From positions 2,976,001 to 3,040,000 of the forward strand of contig NZ_CACVAN010000001.1 in the NCBI RefSeq assembly GCF_902726655.1: a stretch of DNA of 64,000 nucleotides. Reading direction: 5' to 3'. Source of the DNA: Virgibacillus ihumii. Its GTDB lineage: Bacteria > Bacillota > Bacilli > Bacillales > Amphibacillaceae. A program made the translations under genes and the position numbers. This document shows, one piece after another, positions 7,856 through 14,827 of this stretch (position 1 is its first letter; the number at the start of each line of letters is the position of its first letter). Below the pieces are notes generated by a model. That model saw nothing but the letters and a program-made list of their open reading frames with translations. It ran no database searches and was not told the origin of the DNA.

Positions 7856-7928
7856 GTCTTATTGTTGAATATCTTATGTTAAAATTCAAATTAGAAGGTG
7901 ATGTGATTAAAGACAGGAGGGCTCTAGT

Positions 7929-8960
7929 GTGGTTGGAAAAAAAGCTGGGTTGAATAAAGTTATAGAAGAAGTTAGTAAGGGGGTAAGTTTATCGGGTGTA
8001 GTGTACATGAAACAGGGTGATGAGGTGGTTTCTAAAGCTGCTTATGGTTATGCGAACAGATCTGAAAAGATATCAAATTCAATTAATACTCGTTTCGGAA
8101 TTGCTTCCGGATGCAAGCTTTTTACAGCAATAGCAATTTGTCAGCTTGTCCAAGACGGCAGGCTCTCTTTTGATGACCGGTTGCAGGATATTCTGGTTTA
8201 TGATTTTGAACATTTTAGTGATGATGTGACTGTCCATCATTTGTTAACACATACATCCGGGATCCCGGATTATTTTGATGAGGAAGTAATGGATGATTTT
8301 GAGGAACTTTGGGTTAAGTATCCAATGTATACGTTTCGTGAATTAAAAGATTTTCTGCCACTATTCCAACATGAGCAGATGAAATTCACGCCAGGGGAAA
8401 AGTTTCACTATAACAATGCCGGTTTTATCTTGCTAGGGCTAATTGTGGAACAGGTAAGTAAGCTGACATATCAGGACTATGTTGGGGAATTTATTTTTAA
8501 AAAAGCGGAGATGGATTGGTCCGGATTCATCGCGTTTGATTCTCTACCTTCAAATGTGGCGCTTGGCTATATTGATAATCCGGATGGAACGTGGCGCACG
8601 AATATATATTCCCTGCCGGTCAGAGGTGGATCCGATGGTGGAGCATTTACAACTGCACCTGATATGATAAAACTTTGGGAATCATTATTTAATGACAGGT
8701 TGCTGAGTGAAGAGTATACCAATAAACTATTATATCCACATGTAGTTGTGGAGGAAGAAGTGAACTATGGTTATGGAGTATGGGTTAACAAAAGGAATGG
8801 AAGCATCTTCAAATATCATTTGATGGGATATGACCCGGGTGTTAGCTTTCGTTCATCTGTTTATCCTAATCATGATATTAAACTTGTTATACCATCAAAC
8901 AAGGAGGAAGGACCGAGTGATGTAACTAAAGGTATTGAAAATTACTTTACAGGAAGGTAA
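7929..8960 (+). CDS. Beta-lactamase-fold serine hydrolase (class C / AmpC-like family)
   Basis: 343 residues starting at GTG 7929 behind AGGAGGG. The SxxK motif is Ser60-Gly-Cys-Lys63 and the second motif is Tyr161-Asn-Asn163, as in class C beta-lactamases, D-aminopeptidases and lipolytic esterases. HHLLTHTSGIPDY around 103-115 is the signature of the 'beta-lactamase related' family. No signal peptide, so probably cytoplasmic, which argues against a role as a secreted antibiotic-resistance enzyme. Natural substrate unknown. Confidence 0.85.
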   Translation: MVGKKAGLNKVIEEVSKGVSLSGVVYMKQGDEVVSKAAYGYANRSEKISNSINTRFGIASGCKLFTAIAICQLVQDGRLSFDDRLQDILVYDFEHFSDDVTVHHLLTHTSGIPDYFDEEVMDDFEELWVKYPMYTFRELKDFLPLFQHEQMKFTPGEKFHYNNAGFILLGLIVEQVSKLTYQDYVGEFIFKKAEMDWSGFIAFDSLPSNVALGYIDNPDGTWRTNIYSLPVRGGSDGGAFTTAPDMIKLWESLFNDRLLSEEYTNKLLYPHVVVEEEVNYGYGVWVNKRNGSIFKYHLMGYDPGVSFRSSVYPNHDIKLVIPSNKEEGPSDVTKGIENYFTGR

Positions 8961-8998
8961 TTCTGTTCATTTTCACACCATTGGGTTATTTAATTATG

Positions 8999-9030
8999 AA
9001 CAACCCCTTTGTGATCAAAAGGGGCTGTTA
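8999..9030. terminator. Bidirectional terminator between convergent genes
   Basis: AACAACCCCTTT-GTGATC-AAAAGGGGCTGTT sits between the stop of the hydrolase (+) and the stop of the YVTN protein (-). Confidence 0.7.
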
Positions 9031-9032
9031 CA

Positions 9033-10739
9033 CTACCCTTGACAGATCGTGCCAATCGCTATACCACGAGGAACGTCTCCCACTGTCACCGTATCAATCA
9101 CCGTATTGGTCGCCGTATCAATCACGGAAACATTGGCATCACCTAGATTGGTGACATAAGCCCGCGCCCCATCCGGTGTAATCGCTACACTATTAGGAGC
9201 GTTCCCCACTGTTACGGTAGCAACTACCGTATTGCTCGCGGTATCAATCACGGAAACCGTGTTATTAGCTCGATTGGTGACATAAGCCCGCGTCCCATCC
9301 GGTGTAATCGCTACACGACGAGGATCGTTTCCCACCATCACCGTATCAATCACCATATTGGTCGCCGTATTAATCACGGAAACCGTGCCAGCATCTGCAT
9401 TGGTCACATAAGCCCGCGTCCCGTCTGGTGTAATCGCTACACTATTAGGACTGTTCCCCACCGGAATTGTATCAATCACCGTATTGGTCGCGGTATCAAT
9501 CACGGAAATCGTGTCGTCAAGGGAATTGGCGACATACACCCGCGTCCCATCCGGTGTAATCGCTACACCAAAAGGCAAGGCCCCCACCGTCACCGTATCA
9601 ATCACGGAAACCGTGTCGTCATTTGCATTGGCGACATACGCCCGCGTCCCGTCTGGTGTAATCGCTACACTAATAGGACCGTTCCCCACCATGACCGTAG
9701 CCACCACCGTATTGGTCACGGTATCAATCACGGAAACCGTGTCATCACCTTGATTGGTGACATACACTCGCGTCCCATCCGGTGTGATCGCTACACCAAA
9801 AGGAGTGTTGCCCACCGTTACCGTATTAATCACTGTATTGGTCGATGTATCAATGAAGGAAACCGTGTTTTCACCTTCACCTGCATTGGTGACATACGCA
9901 AGGACATCACAAGAAGGACAGTTTACAGTCGTCAATTCAGTTTCAAAAGCGGGGATATCGTTAACGGTCGTTGACGCGGTAATACTAACAGCTGTAGGTG
10001 CCGTACCTTCTGGTATGGTTGCTGCCGTTGTAAACTCACCATTTTCATCAGTGACCACTGGGTTCGGACTAAACGTCACGGCAGTACCAGGCACAGGGGC
10101 ATCATTGCACGTCACCGTCCCTGTAATATCGCCTGTACATGTGACAGCTTCAGGGATATTCAACGTGATACTTGGATTCGTACATACAGGAGTAATGGAG
10201 ATGGAAAAAGCCGTACAGTCTACATTTGAAATGGTAGCTGCAATGGAGGTGTCTTTCGGAATACAAAGAGCAACTTCATCGACGGTGGTTACAGGAACTT
10301 CAAAATGACATAATGGCGTATCATTACATTTAAATTGAACCCGTATGTGTATAGTGAAGCGTATTGAAACAATACGTATTCCAGGAATTCCGGGAAATTT
10401 TCTTGATTCAGATAATACGGTGAAATTACTGGAATCAGGTATCCCTTCACAATCTGTGGTCACGTCGTTGCCTGTGTCACGGCAATTGCGAATCTGTTCA
10501 ACACAATCCTCTGGAATCGATATCCTTTTTTGATGGTCGGTACAGTAGAATATCCAATCATGCACCCGTTGCGTTTGGATGCATTTGATTTGTTGCGATG
10601 GGTCATTCATTTTTCGGTTTGATTGAAAGTCATTGCGTGGTTCACAGAATTTTCCCTGGATTTCCAGTGTAGCTTCGGATAGCACTTGAACGTTTTTAGA
10701 CAGGATTAATTCAAGAAGTAATGAATCGGTATTTGCCAT
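9033..10739 (-). CDS. Probable spore-surface protein: Cys-rich N-terminal module, Ig-like domain, seven-bladed YVTN beta-propeller
   Basis: 568 residues in three parts. Residues 1-190 form a Cys-rich module sharing landmarks with the proteins at 46745 and 56876: TLEI..KFCEPR, CIQTQRVHDW (compare CINTEKVYDW) and VALCIPKDTSI...DC (compare VVLCAPEGTDI...EC). About 190-285 resembles a bacterial Ig-like domain (GTVTCNDAPVPGTAVTFSP...VVTDENGEFTT). Residues 286-568 are seven YVTN repeats of about 42 residues (YVTN...DTVSVIDT.TNTV..TV.VGN.P..VAITPDGT), one full propeller; the third repeat lacks about nine residues. No signal peptide or anchor. A sigma-K-like promoter precedes it, so a late mother-cell product placed on the spore surface is inferred. 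Confidence 0.75.
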   Translation of the reverse strand: MANTDSLLLELILSKNVQVLSEATLEIQGKFCEPRNDFQSNRKMNDPSQQIKCIQTQRVHDWIFYCTDHQKRISIPEDCVEQIRNCRDTGNDVTTDCEGIPDSSNFTVLSESRKFPGIPGIRIVSIRFTIHIRVQFKCNDTPLCHFEVPVTTVDEVALCIPKDTSIAATISNVDCTAFSISITPVCTNPSITLNIPEAVTCTGDITGTVTCNDAPVPGTAVTFSPNPVVTDENGEFTTAATIPEGTAPTAVSITASTTVNDIPAFETELTTVNCPSCDVLAYVTNAGEGENTVSFIDTSTNTVINTVTVGNTPFGVAITPDGTRVYVTNQGDDTVSVIDTVTNTVVATVMVGNGPISVAITPDGTRAYVANANDDTVSVIDTVTVGALPFGVAITPDGTRVYVANSLDDTISVIDTATNTVIDTIPVGNSPNSVAITPDGTRAYVTNADAGTVSVINTATNMVIDTVMVGNDPRRVAITPDGTRAYVTNRANNTVSVIDTASNTVVATVTVGNAPNSVAITPDGARAYVTNLGDANVSVIDTATNTVIDTVTVGDVPRGIAIGTICQG

Positions 10740-10768
10740 AGTGTATCACCCATTTCCAAAAGTTTATA

Positions 10769-10797
10769 TAGTATATGAACTGCTGAATAAACTGGGT
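10769..10797 (-). promoter_or_regulatory. Candidate sigma-K promoter of the YVTN protein
   Basis: On the minus strand CATATACTA (10777-10769) fits the sigma-K -10 consensus CATAnnnTA exactly, with AC 18 bases upstream. It lies 30 bases before the start codon. Confidence 0.55.
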
Positions 10798-10937
10798 AGG
10801 TGGTTATAACACATGCAACTATAAAAAAATCTAACTTATTGAATCGGGCAAGGGATGGAAATTTCTTTTATGTTGTTCAGAAAGAAAAAATTAAAAGAAT
10901 TTCAAATAGAACTTTTATGTTGAAGAAGGTTGTTCAA

Positions 10938-10975
10938 TATAAGGGCGCAAGAATTGAACAATGATGGGCGGTTTC
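10938..10975. repeat. Dispersed hairpin repeat, copy 6 (degenerate; gap 10740-11146)
   Basis: AAGGGCGCAAGAATTGAAC then AATGATGGGCGG recalls the family but the right arm is poor. No gene is visible in the remainder of this gap apart from promoter sequences for the two divergent flanking genes. Confidence 0.4.
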
Positions 10976-11146
10976 AAGCATTCCGTTGTTCTGGTCTTCA
11001 ATCCCTAATAGAGGCAGTTTTGGGGATAAGTATATACGATAAGAAATACTTATTTATTCTGATACAAAACGAGTATTTTAAATTATAATAAATTCACCTT
11101 ATACTTATATATGGAAAGAATTGAAAAAAGGACGGTGTGTTTGATT

Positions 11147-11518
11147 ATGTCGTATACTTTCACTGGAATTGATCATGTTCAATTGGCAGCACCAAAAGGT
11201 AGTGAGGATGAAGCACGTAATTTCTTTAGCAATATTCTTGGCATGGAAGAAATCTCTAAACCAGAAAACTTGGCGAAACGTGGCGGCGTTTGGTTTAAAT
11301 GCGGAACCCACCAACTTCATATAGGAATTCAAGAGGACTTTATCCCTGCTAAAAAAGCTCATCCAGCTTTTCATGTCGAGAATTTAGAAGGACTGCGTGA
11401 ACAGGTCATTAATCAGGGAGTTAAGGTCAAAGAAGATGAACGACTAGAAGGTGCAAAGCGGTTTTATGTTAACGATCCGTTTGGTAATCGCCTTGAATTT
11501 CTTCAATGGGTTAAATAA
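11147..11518 (+). CDS. VOC-superfamily (glyoxalase/dioxygenase-fold) protein
   Basis: 123 residues, one paired beta-alpha-beta-beta-beta unit. The probable metal ligands are His in GIDHVQLA (about residue 9), His in HQLHIGI and Glu in NRLEFLQW, as in glyoxalase I and related enzymes. The ATG at 11147 is chosen because an in-frame ATG at 11111 has no binding site; GGACGG precedes 11147 at a rather long distance. It stands alone. Activity (lyase, dioxygenase or thiol-transferase-type resistance) cannot be assigned. Confidence 0.8.
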   Translation: MSYTFTGIDHVQLAAPKGSEDEARNFFSNILGMEEISKPENLAKRGGVWFKCGTHQLHIGIQEDFIPAKKAHPAFHVENLEGLREQVINQGVKVKEDERLEGAKRFYVNDPFGNRLEFLQWVK

Positions 11519-11581
11519 TGGCCTTTTTGGTTTGTGCCATTATATCAGCTAATAACAGAAAACTACTATTCCGTTATACGA

Positions 11582-11650
11582 TGGGCGCACTTGTGGAATA
11601 AAGGGCAGTGTCTAAATTTCCATTGTGGTGCCATTTAATCGAATAATGTA
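11582..11650. repeat. Dispersed hairpin repeat, copy 7
   Basis: GGGCGCACTTGTGGAATAAA then GGGCAGTGTCTAAATTTCCA then TTGTGGTGCC matches copy 1 along about 60 bases. The stem GCGCACT/AGTGTC differs from copy 1 by paired changes, which supports a conserved hairpin. Confidence 0.7.
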
Positions 11651-11712
11651 TTAGACTAACAGTACAGACCTCGAACCCCTTAGATGAAATTTTTGTTAAA
11701 GGATGTGTGGTT

Positions 11713-12342
11713 ATGAAAGCAATCATTTTTGATTTTGATGGTACTCTTGCTGATACTTTACCAGTTTGCTTTTATGCATTTCAAACTGTATTTAAAGAAT
11801 TTGACAATATTGATGTTACTACAGATGAAGTAAAGGCTATGTTTGGTCCATCTGAAACTGGAATTATTAGGGAAAATCTTATGAATCCTAACGATAATAA
11901 AGCAATAGAATTATATTATGAGAAATATAATGAACGACATCGTGAGCTAGTTCTTGATAATAAGGAAATAAACGAATTGCTACTGTTTTTAAAAAGTGAA
12001 GGTTATAAATTAGGGATAGTTACAGGAAAAGCAAAAAGAAGTTTATTTATTTCCTTAGAACACCTTAATATGAACGAATTATTTGACGTCATTATTACGG
12101 GAGATGACGTTAACAACCCGAAGCCTCATCCTGAGGGAGTGAATAAGGCATTGGAACACCTTGGCGTAAAAAACACTGAAACTGTTTTTTTGGGAGATAG
12201 TAACGCTGACATTTTGGCTGGCAAACGAGCTAACGTTTACACGGTAGGAGTGAAGTGGTTACCAAATTACCAGACACCAGAGTTTAGTGTTAAACCAGAT
12301 CAAATGATTAGTAGAGTAGATGAATTCAAACAGAGGTTTTAG
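11713..12342 (+). CDS. HAD-superfamily phosphatase, phosphoglycolate-phosphatase-like
   Basis: 209 residues from ATG 11713 (GTG 11707 possible). Motif I DFDGTLADT near the N-terminus (nucleophile Asp7, acid Asp9), helical cap between about 15 and 85, motif II TGK at about 99-101, motif III/IV GDDVNNPKPHPEGV and FLGDSNADILAGKRA with the metal-binding aspartates. This is the layout of the PGP/PpaX subgroup of HAD hydrolases, which dephosphorylate phosphoglycolate or pyrophosphate. Substrate not readable; single gene. Confidence 0.87.
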   Translation: MKAIIFDFDGTLADTLPVCFYAFQTVFKEFDNIDVTTDEVKAMFGPSETGIIRENLMNPNDNKAIELYYEKYNERHRELVLDNKEINELLLFLKSEGYKLGIVTGKAKRSLFISLEHLNMNELFDVIITGDDVNNPKPHPEGVNKALEHLGVKNTETVFLGDSNADILAGKRANVYTVGVKWLPNYQTPEFSVKPDQMISRVDEFKQRF

Positions 12343-12390
12343 AAGGATAATTTTTAAATGAGGTTGCAAATTTAAGATTCATAAATTATA

Positions 12391-12420
12391 ATTAATAAAA
12401 CGATCGGTCAGTTTATTAAT
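12391..12420. promoter_or_regulatory. Probable TetR operator upstream of its own gene
   Basis: ATTAATAAA (12391-12399) and TTTATTAAT (12412-12420) flank ACGATCGGTCAG. The core AAACGATCGGTCAGTTT closely matches the site at 13081-13098 (14 of 18 positions), before the acetyltransferase gene. Confidence 0.7.
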
Positions 12421-12448
12421 ATAAAACAAGAATGATGAGGTAATCATT

Positions 12449-13045
12449 ATGGCGAGACCTGTTGGTCAAGGCGAAAAGACGAAAAAACACATTGCAGAAA
12501 AAGCCAAAGTTCTTTTTGAACAAAAGGGTTATGCTGCTACTTCCATGGAAGAAATCCGTGAATTCACAGAAATTAGCAAAGGTAGCATTTATTATCACTT
12601 TAAAAGCAAAGAAGAATTATTTTTATACACTGTTGAAACAGCTAATAAATCCTGGATGCAAGAATGGGAAGCTCAAGCTAATCAAGTTACGACTGCTACA
12701 GAGAAATTATACCTACTCGCCCAATACTATGCTTCGGATATGCAAAATCCACTGTCTAAAACCGTTCCAGAGTATATGGGCACGGAGAACATCAAAGATA
12801 TGGTGAAGGAAAAGATTATCGATCTACTTCAGCCTGAATATGATGTATTTTATCAAATCATCGAGGAAGGCATACGTAATATAGAGTTTGTAAGTAATAA
12901 AACGGTTGATGATTTAGCCTTTATTCTTTATAGTACACTCACTGGTATGAGTGTTACACAATTCCTCGGTTACGATGAGGAAAAGTTTTATCTTCTTTAC
13001 GAAAATGCGATTGACGTTTTTTTGAATGGGATATCTAAAAAGTAA
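12449..13045 (+). CDS. TetR-family transcriptional repressor
   Basis: 198 residues. N-terminal helix-turn-helix: AEKAKVLFEQKGYAATSMEE then ISKGSIYYHFKSKEELF, the typical TetR recognition helix. The C-terminal all-helical ligand domain is not diagnostic, though its length and the YYASDMQNP region recall multidrug-type repressors. Binding site GAATGATGAGG precedes the ATG. Operator-like dyads occur both in front of this gene and in front of the downstream acetyltransferase, so it probably represses itself and that gene. No transporter gene adjoins it. Confidence 0.9.
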   Translation: MARPVGQGEKTKKHIAEKAKVLFEQKGYAATSMEEIREFTEISKGSIYYHFKSKEELFLYTVETANKSWMQEWEAQANQVTTATEKLYLLAQYYASDMQNPLSKTVPEYMGTENIKDMVKEKIIDLLQPEYDVFYQIIEEGIRNIEFVSNKTVDDLAFILYSTLTGMSVTQFLGYDEEKFYLLYENAIDVFLNGISKK

Positions 13046-13066
13046 CCCCCTGCTGAAGGGGTTTTT
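13044..13066 (+). terminator. Terminator of the TetR gene
   Basis: AACCCCCTGCTGAAGGGGTTTTT; stem ACCCC/GGGGT with T run. Confidence 0.8.
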
Positions 13067-13080
13067 AAACACACATTTAT

Positions 13081-13098
13081 AAACCGTACGTTCAGTTT
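13081..13098. promoter_or_regulatory. Second TetR operator-like site, before the acetyltransferase
   Basis: AAACCGTACGTTCAGTTT, near-palindromic and similar to the core of 12397-12414. Confidence 0.6.
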
Positions 13099-13117
13099 AA
13101 TCCCGGGAGGAAATTAA

Positions 13118-13720
13118 ATGGAAAGCTATGAAATTAGAGTAAGACCAATGAAAGAATTTAAAAGAGTTGTATCTCATGAGGTTGCAGCCGTTTTTGTTGA
13201 TGGATACGAGAAAGACTTAGCGTTTCTCTCAAACAATCGGGAAAAGTTAATTGAAGCGTTTCAGAAAATGATTTGTCCAGATGTTTTTTATTTTGCCACT
13301 TTAGAAGGAGAAATTGTTGGGATTTTGGCTTGTTCCAATAATCATAATCGAGCATTGACAATTGATAAGACAATTTTGAGAGACTACTTTGGCTATGTTA
13401 AAGGGAGTATAGCTTATCATTTTATGAAAGATGAGTTTAATAAAAAATTGTCATGCCAAGATGACACAGGTTATATTGAATGCGTTGCCACTGCAGTTAA
13501 ATCGAGAGGTAAAGGTGTTTCAACTGCTCTGGTGAGTTACGTCTTGGAGAATGAGGATTATCATCGGTATTTTCTGGAAGTTGTGGATACAAATAAAGTT
13601 GCTTATGGAATATATACAAAATTGGGTTTTACAGAGTTCGAGCGAATAAAGGAAAGTTTTTCAAAGATAAAAGGCTTTAAGCATAGAATTTATATGGAAT
13701 TGTATGTCTCCAATAAGTAA
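13118..13720 (+). CDS. GNAT-family N-acetyltransferase
   Basis: 200 residues with the GNAT acetyl-CoA motif A (VATAVKSRGKGVSTAL, R-G-x-G) at about 128-143 and motif B near YGIYTKLGFTEFER (167-180). The N-terminal part (about 1-60) is longer than in minimal GNATs. Good site CGGGAGGAAA before the ATG. The promoter carries a site similar to the one before the upstream TetR gene, so control by that repressor is inferred, perhaps to modify the toxic ligand sensed by TetR. Substrate unknown. Confidence 0.85.
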   Translation: MESYEIRVRPMKEFKRVVSHEVAAVFVDGYEKDLAFLSNNREKLIEAFQKMICPDVFYFATLEGEIVGILACSNNHNRALTIDKTILRDYFGYVKGSIAYHFMKDEFNKKLSCQDDTGYIECVATAVKSRGKGVSTALVSYVLENEDYHRYFLEVVDTNKVAYGIYTKLGFTEFERIKESFSKIKGFKHRIYMELYVSNK

Positions 13721-13878
13721 ACAGGAAAGACTACGAGAAATTTATTGAAAAAAGCATCAAATTTGTTTAAGGAAGAAGGCAAGGAAAAAGTTAGCGAAAA
13801 AATGTTTGATGTTATCTAAGTCCAGTAAGACAAACAAGGATTTAATGTTGGAATTTATGGAGATACGTCCCGATTTAG

Positions 13879-13977
13879 GTGGAAGAGGAATGGAGATACA
13901 CGTCCATAATTTTCACAATGGTTCTAATGATCGCTTTCGCAACACTGATTGTGACGATTTTAGACCATAAAAAATAG
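13879..13977 (+). CDS. Small hydrophobic toxin of a type I toxin-antitoxin locus (holin-like toxin family), probably degenerate start
   Basis: 32 codons from GTG 13879, or 19 from ATG 13918. The C-terminal half MIAFATLIVTILDHKK is a short hydrophobic helix ending in lysines, the hallmark of the 'putative holin-like toxin' peptides of Bacillaceae (TxpA/BsrG-like membrane toxins). The canonical N-terminus is not in frame, and no good binding site fits either start, so a frameshift may have inactivated it. Downstream structure (hairpin overlapping the stop, second hairpin at 14057) is the normal layout for this family. The preceding 150 bases contain short open stretches that look like gene debris. 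Confidence 0.6.
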   Translation: MEEEWRYTSIIFTMVLMIAFATLIVTILDHKK

Positions 13978-14114
13978 ACCTCCCTTAGTTTACCAGGCTA
14001 GTGAGGTCTATTCCTTACTCGCGCTGACCCCTCTTGAAGGGGAGCGATTCATTGCTGACCGGAGATATTAGCGTATCTTCGGTCTTTATTAGTTTATGTC
14101 TTTTTTCTATTTAT
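13968..14114 (-). ncRNA. Antisense antitoxin RNA of the type I locus
   Basis: The minus strand has an extended -10 element TGTTATAAT (box at 14126-14121) with TTGCAA (14147-14142) 15 bases upstream. Transcription leftward would run through the toxin 3' region and end at a terminator AATAGACCTC/GAGGTCTATT followed by six T (13974-13969). The RNA would be about 145 nt and overlap the 3' end of the toxin mRNA, as for RatA/SR4-type antitoxins. Confidence 0.65.
14057..14090 (+). terminator. Terminator of the toxin mRNA
   Basis: GACCGGAGATA-TTAGCG-TATCTTCGGTC followed by TTTATT. Lies in the region complementary to the antitoxin RNA. Confidence 0.7.
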
Positions 14115-14385
14115 ATGTTTATTATAACACGAAAAAACGATTTGCAAACAAAAAATATGGATTGCTTTTGTTAGCTATCTTATAACACATTTGGAATGAC
14201 TATTCAAGAATGCGTATATTCAGGGGAAGGAACTAACAGTCTCGGAAATCGAAGAAAAAGCAATAGCATGGTATTCAAATGATATTAAATATACTGCAAA
14301 AGGGCGCGCTTCGGGAGTAAATGATGCTCTTTGTATATAGGAACAGACTGTTTGCGGTTTAATCAGATTATGAGGGAGTGTTTTA

Positions 14386-14652
14386 TTGAAAAAAGCTATA
14401 TTAATTGTATTCCTTAGCATTGTTATTATTTTACTTATAGGTTTTACCTCGATAAACGCTAAACTCAATAATGTGAAGTCAAACGTAAAAGAACACAACC
14501 CTGAAATAACAAGCGTGGAATCAATAAATAACCTTGGGCAGTGGGGTGAATGGTTCTTAGAATATTCGTTGGTGGTTGTAATTGATGGTGAAAGATTTAG
14601 AGTTTGGACTAATGAAGACGGGAAAATTACTGATAAAATACCTTTAGATTGA
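14386..14652 (+). CDS. Small membrane-anchored or secreted protein, unknown function
   Basis: 88 residues starting at TTG 14386 behind GAGGGAGTG. One N-terminal hydrophobic helix (about 4-21, after KK) serves as anchor or uncleaved signal; no lipobox cysteine. The remaining 65 residues are a soluble domain with EWFLEYSLVVVIDGERFRVWT, suggestive of a small beta domain exposed outside the membrane. I do not recognise the family. Just upstream (14190-14340) are non-translated coding-like fragments and a decayed copy of the hairpin repeat at 14297-14325. Confidence 0.55.
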   Translation: MKKAILIVFLSIVIILLIGFTSINAKLNNVKSNVKEHNPEITSVESINNLGQWGEWFLEYSLVVVIDGERFRVWTNEDGKITDKIPLD

Positions 14653-14789
14653 TTCCAAACCCATGGGTTCTTTAGTTGCAGAAGGTAATCTTACAAGGGG
14701 GAATGATTGTACAGCTGTACATCTCTGGGAACGCGAGAAATATTTAACCACTTATTAAAAATGGTGCATCAATTAAACAGTTTGAAAAA

Positions 14790-14827
14790 AATAACCCCTT
14801 CCTAATTGTTTCAGGAAGGGAGTTATT
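14790..14827 (-). terminator. Terminator of the asparagine synthetase gene
   Basis: AATAACTCCCTTCCT and AGGAAGGGGTTATT arms (minus strand) around GAAACAATT, followed by a T-rich tract. Confidence 0.8.

Noticed and set aside
7929-8960. Secreted beta-lactamase conferring resistance
   Set aside because: Only the general SxxK and YxN motifs of the family are present, and there is no signal peptide; most such genes in Bacillaceae are esterase or peptidase relatives.
9484-10308. Long open frames on the plus strand opposite the YVTN-repeat gene
   Set aside because: They are shadows of the 126-base repeats: low-complexity Val/Thr/Ser translations with no starts or binding sites.
13721-13830. Open stretch encoding a Lys/Glu-rich segment (LLKKASNLFKEEGKEKVSEK) before the toxin
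   Set aside because: No start codon with binding site and no upstream continuation; probably a gene fragment. Too short to assign.
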